64,000 nucleotides of DNA from Spirulina major PCC 6313 (GCF_001890765.1 NZ_KV878783.1:559028-623027); one strand, 5' to 3'; counted from the stretch's first letter, positions 22,201-31,228 are shown. The notes: generated by a model from the letters alone, not told the origin. Program-made: numbers and translations.

Positions 22201-23004
22201 CAACGCTTCAACACTTTCGGCAGCGTCACCGATGGAAAGCTGCACACTAATCCGCTCCCCCCAAATTGTCTCTTGCCAGGTTTCCACATCCGGTAAAAGC
22301 GTGGCGATCGCCGTTGCCGTCGTGCTAGCACCGCTCACCGTAACGATCAGCGTATCCTGCTGATGATTGTCCCCCGTCGTCAGGCTCAACACGTGACCCG
22401 CCCCGGTGATGTCGCCTAAAACCTGGGGCAAAAACGCAAAGATCGGTTCAAGCTCCGCATGTTGTGCCAAGTCAGCAATTTTGCCCCGTTGCGTCATCAT
22501 CAAGGTAAATTGTTCACCTTCAGGCAGGGTCGGGGCTTCGTTTTGAGGGTTGGGGGTTGGCGTATTAAAGGTGGGCGCGGTCAACTCATCCACAATGAGC
22601 AGATAGCCTAAGTCGGATTGGGACAGAATGCGGCGTGCGGCTTCTTGGATGAACGCTTGAGAATCGTGGGCAAACTGTTCCATCCCTCGCCAGTTGAATA
22701 GGCCCAATTCAAAGGGGAATTCGCGCCCATCAAAGAGGGTTTGAACGGTGACGGATGCGGAGCCTTGAACGGTGAAAATTCCTGGGGGAGTGGGAGATTT
22801 TTTCGCAGCGTTTTGGGTTGGAGCGGGAGAATCTGCGGAGGGGGCGAGGGGCACTGCTGCGGCGTTGAGCCATTGCTTCACCCAGGCTTCGTTATAGTCA
22901 TCTTTTTTTTGCTCCCACGCGGGATTGTACGCATAGGTTGCTAGCCCTTCATCCCGATTATTTTTGCGATCGCCGAATAAACCCTGCAAATATTGTGCTA
23001 ACAC
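13261..23004 (-). CDS. Giant multidomain surface subtilisin (S8) with lectin, LysM, Calx-beta and FG-GAP modules
   Basis: A 3247-residue protein starting at a GTG with AAGG upstream; a stop three codons before it leaves no other start and there is no signal peptide. Approximate order: two DUF4114-like domains (75-250, 440-640) around a Pro/Ser-rich repeat linker; a subtilisin domain with Asp near 880 (GVTDIG), His near 1073 (NEHGTNVAG) and Ser near 1256 (NGTSAAAPF); a proprotein convertase P-domain (1350-1495); cadherin-like segments; Calx-beta domains (near 1720, 1835 and 2160); C-type lectin-like domains (near 1955 and 2371); one LysM (near 2070, GDSLWSIAQQYLG); a DUF4214 segment (near 2268); another cadherin-like part; seven FG-GAP repeats of AGDVNxDGxDDLIIG type (2635-3088); and a closing beta domain. 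Likely a secreted or surface protease/adhesin; the export route is not evident. Confidence 0.85.
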   Translation of the reverse strand: MLAQYLQGLFGDRKNNRDEGLATYAYNPAWEQKKDDYNEAWVKQWLNAAAVPLAPSADSPAPTQNAAKKSPTPPGIFTVQGSASVTVQTLFDGREFPFELGLFNWRGMEQFAHDSQAFIQEAARRILSQSDLGYLLIVDELTAPTFNTPTPNPQNEAPTLPEGEQFTLMMTQRGKIADLAQHAELEPIFAFLPQVLGDITGAGHVLSLTTGDNHQQDTLIVTVSGASTTATAIATLLPDVETWQETIWGERISVQLSIGDAAESVEALDEAIAGDEILNTVAAPGPSGEAIAQQVQDYLNALLDPNPVQPAPKSDSTLTPPLEDRVREDHAIVPPADTDPSPDLRSPQPAPISLEPLAPPQPSTSEPSPPQLSTSEPSPPQPSISEPSPPQPSISEPSPPQPSLPESSTPNPQPSTPESSTSEPSPFELSTSEPSTSELPHGVFTVGETGHLSLDYLYDGGAFQFEMGLFSLEGMDIRQSHTAEFQAEATRRVLSESDLGQTVISDRTQGAKYSGQLRDDFNAGEYIGPKTLELTPGQQFGILLTPRYTIADLQQGKGKPIFSFDQPALVDITGQGHTFGFEDLDPNGTKYDGDFNDAIFQIRGATTTAPTLADSNLSWWDHKPQAQEFFDLIDQDSQVNTYSDRFFNPTENFRLIGRADSPELIESVAVWVRNRHSGDWEVVQEITDFDEAGRFKFEQDALFPAGNYEVKTITQYQSGLSEIGETRDFTVLSLPAGEELSDRAKEALATASNLEQYNSSLLESRQDWIVSVRYGQDANQLADLIGAENQGVIGHISNTYRWTLTNQQDLAELQEWFGSQAFIEYAYPLIDFKLDVYSPTNQPLFQDGSQWHLIQGNLDAAWHGDPQNPIYGSGVTVGVTDIGFAIDHLDLADNFEGNLNPNADLSWDFDEGDGDVSSFITGSGLVNGLEIFDTPLNATFHDPTLNEFYWTQSSFNFIPIPFETFHGVIQDFDVGFKLDHAEVDELDFHLLPLNKQGLPEDPTKRIISLVEGASGQLEYSFTSNDIDAHVNGAWNWRNHKSWALAISNNDADGNGSVTGWFEELSVEVSMFNEHGTNVAGIVAGGADSSHATNTTTADDGSGVAPEAQWAALRFGANGTNQIEIADVLSHRTDAIDIYQNSWGWGFFGPKLNTNSGVIGLPPTDPLWENAIDNAVLAGRQGKGNIYVFAGGNDAELGDRTDYSSLANHRATISVGAVNSGNTVTDYSNPGASLMVTAYSDDITTTGGHGDYIHDFNGTSAAAPFVSGVVALMLEVNPDLTWRDVQHILITTAQRDNLASDWTPEQIIGSATISHSHEYGFGIIDAAAAVNAAKTWVSLPTEISLSQPVEDILGFPQGRIKNEGYTGSNPIPNVLEFDINVDENVQIESVELILRGKHSYRGDLEIVLKSPDGVESILAKPHSNDKVYGRYSDPQVQATALNWTFSSLRHWGVSSQGTWTVTIRDKTDYLDTSSLPYQGHLDSWQFQVYGTDPTVNTPPVLNVPQPLTYTEDQPLTLTDIVVTDANGDNLSVLITVPDGVGVLTGGGKTSEAAGVWEFNGTPAEVEAALQDLQFTPATDFNGTVQLQISADDGRIATPIADVIELNGIAVNDAPRLTDGLLTGLTLGQPFTISYQDLVNVTGATDVEGDAITFTVDALQSGSLTQNGQVVAGTIELSPGQTLEWTPDAVGNSIPAFTIIASDGQDDAVPINITAAVTELPPAEVMLTPGAFAASEDGAEGSFTVIRSGGDLSQPLTVNYTLSGTAENGQDYDLPNSITFAAGEVSRFITVQPTDDSIYEGTETLIVELAAGAGYVTSNVLAAHTINIADNDPEPPSAEVTLQALDQIASEDGDAAVFYVERDGDTSQDLTVNYSLSGAGVDGSDLPLTGSVLIAAGEKGATFGVSAFYDTDFTEGDESVVISLANGTGYVVGSQASSTATIANSTRQWNYGPFVQINPANGHQYVVSEIDSWHGAQAQAEALGGNLVTINDQAESDWLVNTFRDTTFWLGMTDSEFYGASEGSFQWVNGEAVSFSNWRSGEPNNVLIGGVREDFSEFVTAELTNGSQQTRQSYRFQPGDSLWSIAQQYLGSGFRWGEIQKADGSSYADGTQYAIPVGTVVYIPTGSTPIRERGLWNDVVAQMGHSLTGLIEIDPDQLAKPIVNVEVTDYGADEDGNSGQVIFTRVGDISQALTVEYTVGGSAINGTDFKALSGSVTFEAGQLIATVGINPLGDFEADGLEDVTITLKDTGAYDLGLHRTGQVWIEELHPINQIARDAIGRDVSLFEDWQARFDAGESIDSLRRDIIESAIDGQGNYQVATTIDALYQQALGRSATPDEITSWRSQIESGTTLSEMSQTLAGISDANLINAPNPVYFNADTGNYYFLTAPDTWLGAQEQALSFGGNLITINDASEQQWVLDTFSSTGTFWLGLTDSEVLGQTEGNFAWADGSPSTYSRWYSTEPNNAQDFVGGEDFAHQFHAGTDRWNDLSLAEKSGAYRGTYGLVEVSVTAFNSAPTLTQIDTLTGATQFQVQTITYADLLVASDATDANGDVMSFRIEGVGDGVLTLNGQAVTVGQTLVRPGDALQWVSNLAGDDVLGFQVSAVDELGAASGRVDVAFDVAHGVTPEAFPAVFNLSDLDGSNGFVIRGSSLAVSNAGDVNDDGIDDLILGSQQFGKSYVLFGNNQIGNSGNADIADLNGNNGFTIEGYFSADASVSSAGDVNGDGINDLIIGAPEAFEGKGGSYIIFGNSDVGSSGNIELANLDSNNGFAIQGINQNDQTGFSVSSAGDVNNDGFDDILIGTPGFGQGDLREAGRSYLIFGGSDVANDGLIELSNLNSNQGFFIDGLFYESGFGQSVRAAGDVNADGIDDFMIDSGYIQNFSQYVIFGNEDIGKNGSFELSEIDDDTGFVFSGGFAIGGAGDFNADGVDDLLFGSYGGGSVVFGNSQVKSIGRSPYGLDGENGFVISGVEVRGVHQYHQPGNLVSEVGDFNGDEIDDFLVAHTYPNDNAGRSYLVFGGQQVGNDGEVEVDTLDGNNGFWLNGINERDYSGYMVRGAGDINGDGFDDLIIGTYNADESYVVFGKATPLPSLTTHYRPSTPYTTSTDSPFQTANLPTLHIGDFQDNLINGPALTIQNHTNANIISGGLAQENNLTNGSKALQVNSTDLTLEFAQDFTHVGLVITDIDPSSTATIEAFDRQGVSLGQSDAQTFTNAADEFLGISNNKGIASVKISTNDANGWEVDHIQYG
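21706..21945. repeat. 30-bp tandem repeat coding a Pro/Ser-rich linker
   Basis: Inside the giant gene, a unit of about 30 bases beginning GGTTGAGGGGGTGAAGG is repeated several times and degenerates toward the left end. On the coding strand it gives PPQPSISEPS-type decapeptides joining the two DUF4114-like domains. It is contiguous and in frame, so it expands or contracts by whole decapeptides. Confidence 0.85.
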
Positions 23005-23370
23005 GATGCACCTTCAACTAACAGTAAACGTTAGATAACTGTTAAGCCAAGATAGATAAAATCCCAGCCGATGATTTAACAGTAGCAACGAAACTCCGTT
23101 CAAACTATCAAGATTTAGTAAAAAAAACGGACGCGATCGCCTTCTGTTTATAAAGCTAGGATGAATTCTTTACCAATGTTCAAACACAACATAAATTTTG
23201 CATCTTTCGTAGTATGTATAGGAAGCTGAGATCATTTTTATGCAGGGTGAAAAAATTTTCACATCACCCACCGGCAACAAGGGGCTGAAGCCCCTTGCCT
23301 TCCCACCGCGTCTCTGAAGATGTAGAGCCAGATGACACTGTGCAAATAATCTCTTAGAGTTACCGTTTGG
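23005..23370. other. Intergenic region between pgm and the giant gene, with hairpin
   Basis: No gene is visible in these 366 bases. A perfect 8-bp stem, CAAGGGGC with loop TGAA and GCCCCTTG, lies at 23278-23297; read on the - strand it is followed by TTGTTG and could end pgm transcription weakly. The same GGGGCTGAAGCCCC-type motif is common in cyanobacterial spacers, so it may simply be an interspersed palindrome. The segment next to 23004 should hold the promoter of the giant gene but shows no unambiguous -35/-10 pair. Confidence 0.5.
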
Positions 23371-25032
<1,662 letters not shown>

Positions 25033-25067
25033 TTATATCGCCATTGGGTCGCTTTGCCTAGCAACGT

Positions 25068-26018
25068 TCACCCACGCTCGTAGGAATAGATATCGCCCTG
25101 TTGGGGAATGAGGGCGGTGGAGGTGTCGGAGAGGGTTTGGAGGTCGGCGGCGGCGATGTCCCGGTCGAGGGCTTCCATGTTTTGCTGAATTTGGGGCCGG
25201 TGGGTTGTCAGGCCGGTGATGATTTGTCCTACGCCGGGTTGATGGTGGAGCCAGTTCAGGGCGACTTGGGCGACGCTGAGGCCGTAGGATTTGCCAATTT
25301 TTGCCATGACTTGGAGGAGTTGATGCACCCCCGACCAGCCGCCGTGGTGATCGATCATGGTGTTGTAGTAGAAGCTGCGGGCGTGGTCGAATTCTTGGCT
25401 GAGGTGGGGGACGTGGACAAATTTATCGGATAAAAACCCGCCGGCGATCGCACCGTAGGGAAGCAGGGTAATACCGCGATCTAAGCAGAGGGCTTGCATC
25501 GTGTTTTCGACGCGGCGATCGATAAGGCTGTATTGAACTTGGTGGGTGCTGATCGGGGCATATTCCAGAGCCTGCTTGAGCATGGGGGTGGTGAAGTTGG
25601 TAACGCCAAGCTGCCGAATTTTGCCCCGGTCGTGGAGGGTGCGGAGGGTGTCCCAGAGGGGGGCGAAGTCGAGGCTGGGGCTGTGCCAATGGACTTGGAC
25701 GTTGTCGAGAGAGTCCCGATGGAGGTTGCGCAGGGAGTTGTCGAGTTTGTGTTGAATCTGTTGGGCGGTGGGGATTTCGCGGAAAAACACCATTTTGGTG
25801 AAGATTTTGGTGTCGGTGCGGCCTTTGAGAAATTGGCCGAGCAGTTTTTCGCTGCGGCCATAGATGTCGGCGGTGTCGAAGGTGTTAACACCCCAGGCGA
25901 GATAGGTATCGATGACGCGCTCTACTTCATCAAGGGGAAGGGATGTCCAACTGCGATCATCAAGTTGCCAACATCCGAGGATGAAGCTGTGTTGTCGTCG
26001 AGTTTGGGGGGTGGACAT
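25068..26018 (-). CDS. Aldo/keto reductase
   Basis: A 316-residue NAD(P)H-dependent oxidoreductase of the AKR superfamily. The active-site tetrad is recognisable: Asp and Tyr in NTFDTADIYGRSE, Lys in IFTKMVF and His in VQVHWHSPS. The cofactor end is represented by QVALNWLHHQPGVGQIITG. It resembles the YdhF/oxidoreductase-like AKRs without added domains. It lies just upstream of pgm on the same strand and downstream of DUF1824, so a loose operon is possible. Substrate unknown. Confidence 0.88.
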   Translation of the reverse strand: MSTPQTRRQHSFILGCWQLDDRSWTSLPLDEVERVIDTYLAWGVNTFDTADIYGRSEKLLGQFLKGRTDTKIFTKMVFFREIPTAQQIQHKLDNSLRNLHRDSLDNVQVHWHSPSLDFAPLWDTLRTLHDRGKIRQLGVTNFTTPMLKQALEYAPISTHQVQYSLIDRRVENTMQALCLDRGITLLPYGAIAGGFLSDKFVHVPHLSQEFDHARSFYYNTMIDHHGGWSGVHQLLQVMAKIGKSYGLSVAQVALNWLHHQPGVGQIITGLTTHRPQIQQNMEALDRDIAAADLQTLSDTSTALIPQQGDIYSYERG

Positions 26019-26061
26019 GGGAAACCAAGAAAGATGTTTTCAGTGAGTGGGGGTTGCGAGT

Positions 26062-26475
26062 TTAGAGGGGGGTGAAGAGATCGAGGGGGAGGTGGCCGTA
26101 GGTGCCGTTGATCTGATCGTCTTCGGCTTGGCAGGAGACGAGCACGCCGCGATAGCTGCCGGTGTATTGGTCGGTGTAGTGTTTGAGGGTGGCGGTGCTG
26201 AATTTGATGTAGGCGGGGTCGGGGGAGGGGTCGGCGATCGCATCCACATCAAAGGGCACATCATACCCACAGGCGCGTAAATAACTCGCGAGCACCTGAT
26301 AGCCCTGTTTTTGATTGTCGGCACAGATCCCGAAGTTTTCCGATTCTGCTTCGGCCACGATCTGCCGGAGGGCGGCCTGGAGAGCTTGACGGTCAGCCTC
26401 GGAGGTGGGGAGTTTCGGTTCAATACAACTGTAAGACTCTAGGAGTTGTCGGGCTGCGGTGAGCGACGGGGACAT
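26062..26475 (-). CDS. DUF1824 family protein
   Basis: A 137-residue protein restricted to cyanobacteria as far as I know. The sequence starts MSPSLTAARQLLESYSC and contains ICADNQKQGYQVLASYLRACGY and TGSYRGVLVSCQAEDD, matching this family. ATG at 26475 is preferred to one five codons upstream because homologues begin close to this point. Its gene ends 43 bases before the aldo/keto reductase start. No catalytic motif is visible and no function is known. Confidence 0.75.
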   Translation of the reverse strand: MSPSLTAARQLLESYSCIEPKLPTSEADRQALQAALRQIVAEAESENFGICADNQKQGYQVLASYLRACGYDVPFDVDAIADPSPDPAYIKFSTATLKHYTDQYTGSYRGVLVSCQAEDDQINGTYGHLPLDLFTPL

Positions 26476-26582
26476 AGCGATCGGGTACAAAGGGAGATTA
26501 ACTCAACAGCATACAATACCCCTTCGACGTTCTGGGCGATCGCCGCTGATTTTTCCGGGGCTGATCGCGGGATTTTTGCCGT

Positions 26583-26606
26583 GATGGGGGGCGATCGCCC
26601 CCCATC
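26583..26606. repeat. Perfect 24-bp palindrome centred on a HIP1 site
   Basis: Each half reads GATGGGGGGCGA, so the full site is a 24-bp perfect inverted repeat with GCGATCGC at its centre. It lies between the divergent DUF1824 and ccsA genes, with no T-run on either side, so a terminator is unlikely. It could be a protein-binding site or just an extended HIP1. Confidence 0.6.
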
Positions 26607-26739
26607 AAACAGGCTCAAATTTCCCTAGGGCTGTCGTTCGCTTCGGAACAAAGCCGATAGGATGTTAAATGTTAAGTTATTCATCCGCCGATGGAAGCCC
26701 ATTGCGGTATTCTGCCGGAAAATCTTGTCATTATCTGTT

Positions 26740-27723
26740 ATGGATTTAATTACGCTACAACAAACCCTTAATAATGGCTCCTTTGCCGTTTTACTCATCA
26801 CCCTACTGCTGTATTGGTCGGGGGCCGCCTTCCCGAATATTCCCTATCTCAGCAGCTTAGGCACGGCGGGCATGGCCAGTGCCAATCTAGCGATCGCCGT
26901 CCTCCTGGGGGCCCGGTGGATCGACGCAGGCTATTTTCCCCTCAGCAACTTATACGAATCCCTCTTTTTCCTCGCCTGGGGTGTGACCACCATGCACCTC
27001 GTCGCCGAAGCGATGACGCGATCGCGCCTCGTGGGTGTCTTCACCGCCCCCCTCGCCATGGGGATCACCGCCTTCGCCGCCCTCACCCTCCCGGCGGAAA
27101 TGCAGCAGGCGGAACCCCTCGTCCCCGCCCTCAAATCCAACTGGCTGATGATGCACGTCAGTGTGATGATGCTCAGTTACGCCACCTTGATGGTGGGGGC
27201 AGTGCTCGCGATCGCCTTCTTGATTGTCACCGCTGGCCAAGCCATCACCCTCACCGGTAGTTCCTACGGCGGCGGCAGCGATCGGCTCCAGCGCCCCACC
27301 GCCACCCCCCTGCAATTCGACAGCACCCCCACCCTCAGCGGCAGCACCACCGCCACCCTCCCCAAACTCGAAACCCCCACCACCCTCCTCTCCCCCCAAC
27401 GCCTCACCCTCGCCGCCACCCTCGACAACCTCAGCTACCGGATCATCGGCCTCGGCTTTCCCCTCCTGACCATCGGCATCATTGCCGGAGCCGTTTGGGC
27501 CAACGAAGCCTGGGGTTCCTACTGGAGTTGGGACCCGAAAGAAACTTGGGCCTTCATTACCTGGCTCGTTTTCGCCGCCTATCTCCACGCCCGGATCACA
27601 CGCGGTTGGCAAGGTCGTAAACCCGCCATTCTCGCCGCCAGTGGCTTCGTTGTCGTGTGGATTTGCTATCTTGGGGTGAATTTGCTAGGAAAAGGGTTGC
27701 ATTCCTACGGATGGTTTTTCTAG
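26740..27723 (+). CDS. ccsA: System II cytochrome c biogenesis protein, WWD family (Ycf5 homologue)
   Basis: A 327-residue polytopic membrane protein that, with the Ccs1/ResB partner, delivers and attaches haem to apocytochromes on the lumenal side of the thylakoid. Several hydrophobic helices are visible, starting with [17 protein letters not shown]. The C-terminal third has the WWD-type haem-handling motif [15 protein letters not shown] and the following [12 protein letters not shown] helix. ATG at 26740 ([15 protein letters not shown]) fits family N-termini; the frame is open upstream from 26662 but that part lacks similarity. Databases name this protein CcsA or CcsB depending on convention. 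Confidence 0.9.
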   Translation: MDLITLQQTLNNGSFAVLLITLLLYWSGAAFPNIPYLSSLGTAGMASANLAIAVLLGARWIDAGYFPLSNLYESLFFLAWGVTTMHLVAEAMTRSRLVGVFTAPLAMGITAFAALTLPAEMQQAEPLVPALKSNWLMMHVSVMMLSYATLMVGAVLAIAFLIVTAGQAITLTGSSYGGGSDRLQRPTATPLQFDSTPTLSGSTTATLPKLETPTTLLSPQRLTLAATLDNLSYRIIGLGFPLLTIGIIAGAVWANEAWGSYWSWDPKETWAFITWLVFAAYLHARITRGWQGRKPAILAASGFVVVWICYLGVNLLGKGLHSYGWFF

Positions 27724-27783
27724 GGTGAGAAAAAAATTCCCGTCACTTTTACCGCAGACGGAGACTTTCACCCTAAACTTTTA

Positions 27784-29085
27784 GTGTCATTTAAGACCCG
27801 CCCTGTCCCCATCCGGCAGGTTAACGAAAACACGCTTAACCAGTGGAGTAAGAGAACTGTGGAAAATCGCTTTGAACCCCTTGACGGTGATGAGGTGCTG
27901 TCGGTTGATGAATCTGCCCAAATTTTTATTGGACATCGGACGTTCCGCGTCAGCGAAATCGCAACAGCATTGAAAACCCAACTCTTGGAATATGGACTAG
28001 GAGGCATCACCGTCGAAAAAGAAGGATGGTTCAATCCAGAAGGGATTTCCTGCGAAGCCTTAAAGTTTGGGGCGAATCGCTGGCTCAAAGGTAGGGTGAA
28101 AATCAGTATTGACTTTTGCCCGGACGACATTCAAACCCTTTCCCCGAAACCTCCATCCCCAGCGCCCACCCCGGCTGCCCCCTCGCCCCCTGTGAGCACA
28201 CCGCCTGTCTTCCCAGAGGATGAGTTAGTCACGGCTATTCCTGACCCCAGCCCGGTGCTCGAACCGAATCCCGTTGAGGCTCCACCGGCACCCGTGGCGG
28301 AGGAGCTTGAGAGCAGCAGTGATGAGTTCGACCTCACCGCTGAGGATGATCTCTTTGCCCCGACGCTGGATGCACCGGACGACATCGAGGAGGAGCTTGA
28401 TTTTGGTGAATCCCTCGATCTAGATGATTCCGGGGATGTGGAACAAGCGGCCGCCGAATTTTGGTCCGATGATGACGATGATGATGATTTTGCCGCGAGT
28501 CCGGCGGCAGCCTCGGATGAGGATGATTTCTTTGGGAGTGAGTTGGATGACGATGAAGCGGCAATGGAAGCGATCGCCGCCCCCGCACCCCCTGTGACCG
28601 ATGATGATGACGATGAAGAGGATGTTTTTGGCGAGTTAGCGGATGATGAAGACGATATCTTCGGGGACGATGATGAGGCCGATGCCCTCGTTGATGATGT
28701 CTTTGCCGATGCGCCGGTGGATCTCGACAGTGATGACGATGATGACGAGTTTGACCTGAGCGGGGATTTGTTTAATGAGGAGGAGACGACGGCGGATGAT
28801 GAAGATGACCCCTTTGGTGAGTTAGGCAATGATGACAGTTTGTTTGATGTGTCTGACGAGGATGAGCTAGAACCTAGCCCTGCGGTTGCTGCGGCCTCGG
28901 AGGATATTGTGCTTGAAGATGCTGATGATATTTTTGGCGATGATGATACCGATTGGGGGCTGTCTGGGGATGACGAGGATGATCTCGACTTTGGGGATCT
29001 AGATACCGCCAACAGTTCGGAGGCATCGGGTCAAGAGGATGATGTGATTGCGGATATTTGGCAGGATATCGACGAGTTGAGCTAG
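27784..29085 (+). CDS. KGK domain protein with long acidic tail
   Basis: A protein of up to 433 residues. The N-terminal part (FEPLDGDEVLSVDESAQ to RWLKGRVKISIDFCPDD) matches the KGK domain, a cyanobacterial family named after a short motif. A Pro-rich linker follows, then more than 200 residues dominated by Asp and Glu with recurring DDDD and DIFGDDD blocks. The start is uncertain: GTG at 27784 gives the full frame, and GTG at 27859, just before the KGK domain, is an alternative. Its stop is one base from the tilS start, so the two genes are coupled. The tail resembles a flexible acidic scaffold or a cation- or basic-protein-binding region; function unknown. Confidence 0.75.
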   Translation: MSFKTRPVPIRQVNENTLNQWSKRTVENRFEPLDGDEVLSVDESAQIFIGHRTFRVSEIATALKTQLLEYGLGGITVEKEGWFNPEGISCEALKFGANRWLKGRVKISIDFCPDDIQTLSPKPPSPAPTPAAPSPPVSTPPVFPEDELVTAIPDPSPVLEPNPVEAPPAPVAEELESSSDEFDLTAEDDLFAPTLDAPDDIEEELDFGESLDLDDSGDVEQAAAEFWSDDDDDDDFAASPAAASDEDDFFGSELDDDEAAMEAIAAPAPPVTDDDDDEEDVFGELADDEDDIFGDDDEADALVDDVFADAPVDLDSDDDDDEFDLSGDLFNEEETTADDEDDPFGELGNDDSLFDVSDEDELEPSPAVAAASEDIVLEDADDIFGDDDTDWGLSGDDEDDLDFGDLDTANSSEASGQEDDVIADIWQDIDELS

Positions 29086-29086
29086 G

Positions 29087-30058
29087 GTGTGGAGCGATCT
29101 TCATAGTCGAGTTCATCAGGTCATTCGTCAGCGATCGCTGATTCCCCCCCACACTCGCCTCCTTTTGGCTGTGTCCGGGGGTCAAGATTCCCTCTGTTTA
29201 CTGCGGTTGGGGCTGGATCTACAGTCCCGTTGGGGTTGGTCGCTGGCGGTGGCCCATTGTGACCACGGCTGGGCGACGGATGCGGGGATTGCTGACCATG
29301 TGGCGGCGATCGCCTCTGGGTATAATCTGCCCATCTATCACGCCACAGCGGAGAATCTGCCCGAAACCGAAGCCGCCGCCCGCCATTGGCGCTATGCTGC
29401 CCTCACCGCATTAGCCGAAGCGCATCACTATCCCTACGTCCTCACGGGCCACACCCAAAGCGATCGCGCTGAAACCACCCTCTATCACCTCATTCGCGGC
29501 GCGGGAACCGATGGCCTGCGATCGCTCCCCTGGCAGCGTCCCCTCAGCCCCACCGTCACCCTTGTGCGCCCCCTCCTCACCGTCACCCGCACCGAAACCG
29601 CCCAATTTTGCCACACCCACCACCTCCCCATCTGGCATGATGTGGCCAATGAAAATCTTGCCTATGCCCGCAATCGCCTCCGCCACGAAATCATCCCCCA
29701 GTTAAAAACCCACTTCAACCCCCAGATCGAGCAGGCGATCGCCCACACCGCCGAACTCCTCCACGCTGAGGTAGACTACCTCGAAGCGCAAGCCCGCCAA
29801 CTTTATCATCAGACCTATCACCCCGACCCGCCCCGCCTCCATCGTCCCACCCTCAACGAGCATCATCTCGCCCTTCAACGGCGCGTCATCCGGCAGTTTC
29901 TCGCCCATCATTTACCCCACGCCTCCACCTTTGCCCAGATTGAGCAGGTGCAAGCCCTCCTCACCGCCCCCAACGGCAGCCGTAGCAGCACGTTACCGGG
30001 GCAATGGTGGGCCATTGTCGATCGCCCCTGGCTACTGTTGCAGCGGGTTGATTCATAA
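29087..30058 (+). CDS. tilS: tRNA(Ile)-lysidine synthase
   Basis: A 323-residue ATP-dependent enzyme that converts the wobble C of the AUA-reading tRNA-Ile to lysidine, essential for decoding. The PP-loop SGGQDS lies at residues 30-35, and the downstream conserved HCDHGW, GHTQSDRAET and ARNRLRHEIIPQL segments identify the TilS family. The short form (N-terminal domain plus a small helical part) is usual in cyanobacteria. It starts at GTG 29087, one base after the KGK gene stop. It converges with ygfZ, with only 26 bases between the two stops. Confidence 0.93.
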   Translation: MWSDLHSRVHQVIRQRSLIPPHTRLLLAVSGGQDSLCLLRLGLDLQSRWGWSLAVAHCDHGWATDAGIADHVAAIASGYNLPIYHATAENLPETEAAARHWRYAALTALAEAHHYPYVLTGHTQSDRAETTLYHLIRGAGTDGLRSLPWQRPLSPTVTLVRPLLTVTRTETAQFCHTHHLPIWHDVANENLAYARNRLRHEIIPQLKTHFNPQIEQAIAHTAELLHAEVDYLEAQARQLYHQTYHPDPPRLHRPTLNEHHLALQRRVIRQFLAHHLPHASTFAQIEQVQALLTAPNGSRSSTLPGQWWAIVDRPWLLLQRVDS

Positions 30059-30084
30059 ACCACAGCGCACCACTTAAACTCAAT

Positions 30085-31146
30085 CTACTTCACGGCTTCA
30101 CCTTCGTAATAGTCGTGGCTGAGGTAGGGGGCGGGGACGAGTTCGCCGGTCAGGTCGCCGATTTGTACCGTTAACCCTGCGCCGCCGGCCTTGGTGCGCA
30201 CATAACCCAGTGCGATCGCCCCGCCCTCCGTCGCGATCGCACTCGTTACCCGTCCCACCTTTTCCCCCGCCACCAAAATCGGGGTCTCTGCCGCCACCGG
30301 GCCGGGCAGGTTAATCTGCCAGAGCCGCTGTTTCACACCCTGATAGGTGTTTAAACGGGCGATCGTCTCCTGACCGATGTAGCAGCCCTTCGTGAAGGAC
30401 ACCGCCCGCCATAACCCGGCTTCGAGGGGGTTGTAATCGTCGGTGAGTTCCGTACCGGGTTGGGGGCGACCTTGGCGAATCCGGAGGGTCTGCCAGAGAC
30501 GATCGCCCATCGGCACTGCCCCCGCAGCGGTCAGTTGATCCCACAGATCCGCCGCCTCAGCAACCGGAACCCACAGGGTATAGCCCGGTAGATCAAGACC
30601 CGTGCTCTTCACCAGGCGCAGGCTGAAATCGGATAGCGCGATCGTGCGGTGACGGTAGGGAGTCGCCGGATCGGAGTCACCCACGAAATCGGCGAGGACG
30701 GTTTCAGCGTTTGGCCCCATCAGGGTCAAAAGAGCATAATCAGCGGAAACATCGGCGATCGCCACCCGATCCATCGGGAAAATATACCGATCCATCCACT
30801 GGGCTAGGGGCTGTCCTTGGCCGGGGGACAGTTCGAGCCACAGCCCCGTTTCCGTACAGAGCACCGTGGCGAGATCGAGGGTGCGAGCAGTGGCATTGAC
30901 AAACACCGTTTCGCACCCTTGGCCGGGCTGGAGAGCAGCGATCGCATTCGTCGTTTGGTTGTGGAGAAATTGTTTCGCATCCTCGCCGGTAATCTGGAGC
31001 TTGTCCCAATGGGTGCGATCGCAAATCACCGCCCCCGTCTCTAGGGCAGCCTGAGCCGCTGCCTCGTTGCCAAAACTCCAGGGAACCGGGCTTACCTCAT
31101 CAAACTGCGCTCCCGCAGCAACGAGGCGATCGTGCAGTGTCGTCAT
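30085..31146 (-). CDS. ygfZ: YgfZ/GcvT-like folate-binding protein
   Basis: A 353-residue protein related to the glycine-cleavage T protein. YgfZ proteins bind tetrahydrofolate and support maturation or repair of some Fe-S enzymes. The diagnostic motif KGCYIGQET is present (FTKGCYIGQETIARL), as is the N-terminal CDRTHWDKLQITGEDAKQFL. It is complete, starting MTTLHDRLVAAGAQFDEV at ATG 31146. The leader contains a terminator-like hairpin about 60 bases upstream of the start. Confidence 0.9.
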   Translation of the reverse strand: MTTLHDRLVAAGAQFDEVSPVPWSFGNEAAAQAALETGAVICDRTHWDKLQITGEDAKQFLHNQTTNAIAALQPGQGCETVFVNATARTLDLATVLCTETGLWLELSPGQGQPLAQWMDRYIFPMDRVAIADVSADYALLTLMGPNAETVLADFVGDSDPATPYRHRTIALSDFSLRLVKSTGLDLPGYTLWVPVAEAADLWDQLTAAGAVPMGDRLWQTLRIRQGRPQPGTELTDDYNPLEAGLWRAVSFTKGCYIGQETIARLNTYQGVKQRLWQINLPGPVAAETPILVAGEKVGRVTSAIATEGGAIALGYVRTKAGGAGLTVQIGDLTGELVPAPYLSHDYYEGEAVK

Positions 31147-31202
31147 AGTCTTGTCCTAAAAAGATCACATCACCCTTTAGGATCGCACGAAAAATTCCCA
31201 AC

Positions 31203-31228
31203 AAAAAAGAGAGCCACCGTGGCGGCTC
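31203..31228 (-). terminator. Terminator-like hairpin upstream of ygfZ
   Basis: On the - strand, GAGCCGCC-AC-GGTGGCTC (one mismatch) is followed by TCTTTTTT, a standard intrinsic terminator layout. It points toward ygfZ, whose start is 57 bases downstream. Nothing coding lies upstream on this strand before the divergent dnaN, so it would end either a small RNA or a ygfZ leader. Confidence 0.6.

Noticed and set aside
26950-27612. 220-residue Gly/Glu-rich frame opposite ccsA
   Set aside because: Low-complexity antisense of the GC-rich coding strand.
28131-29012. Long serine-rich frame opposite the KGK gene
   Set aside because: It is the mirror of the GAT/GAC-rich acidic tail (giving ATC/TCA/TCG codons) and has no start context.
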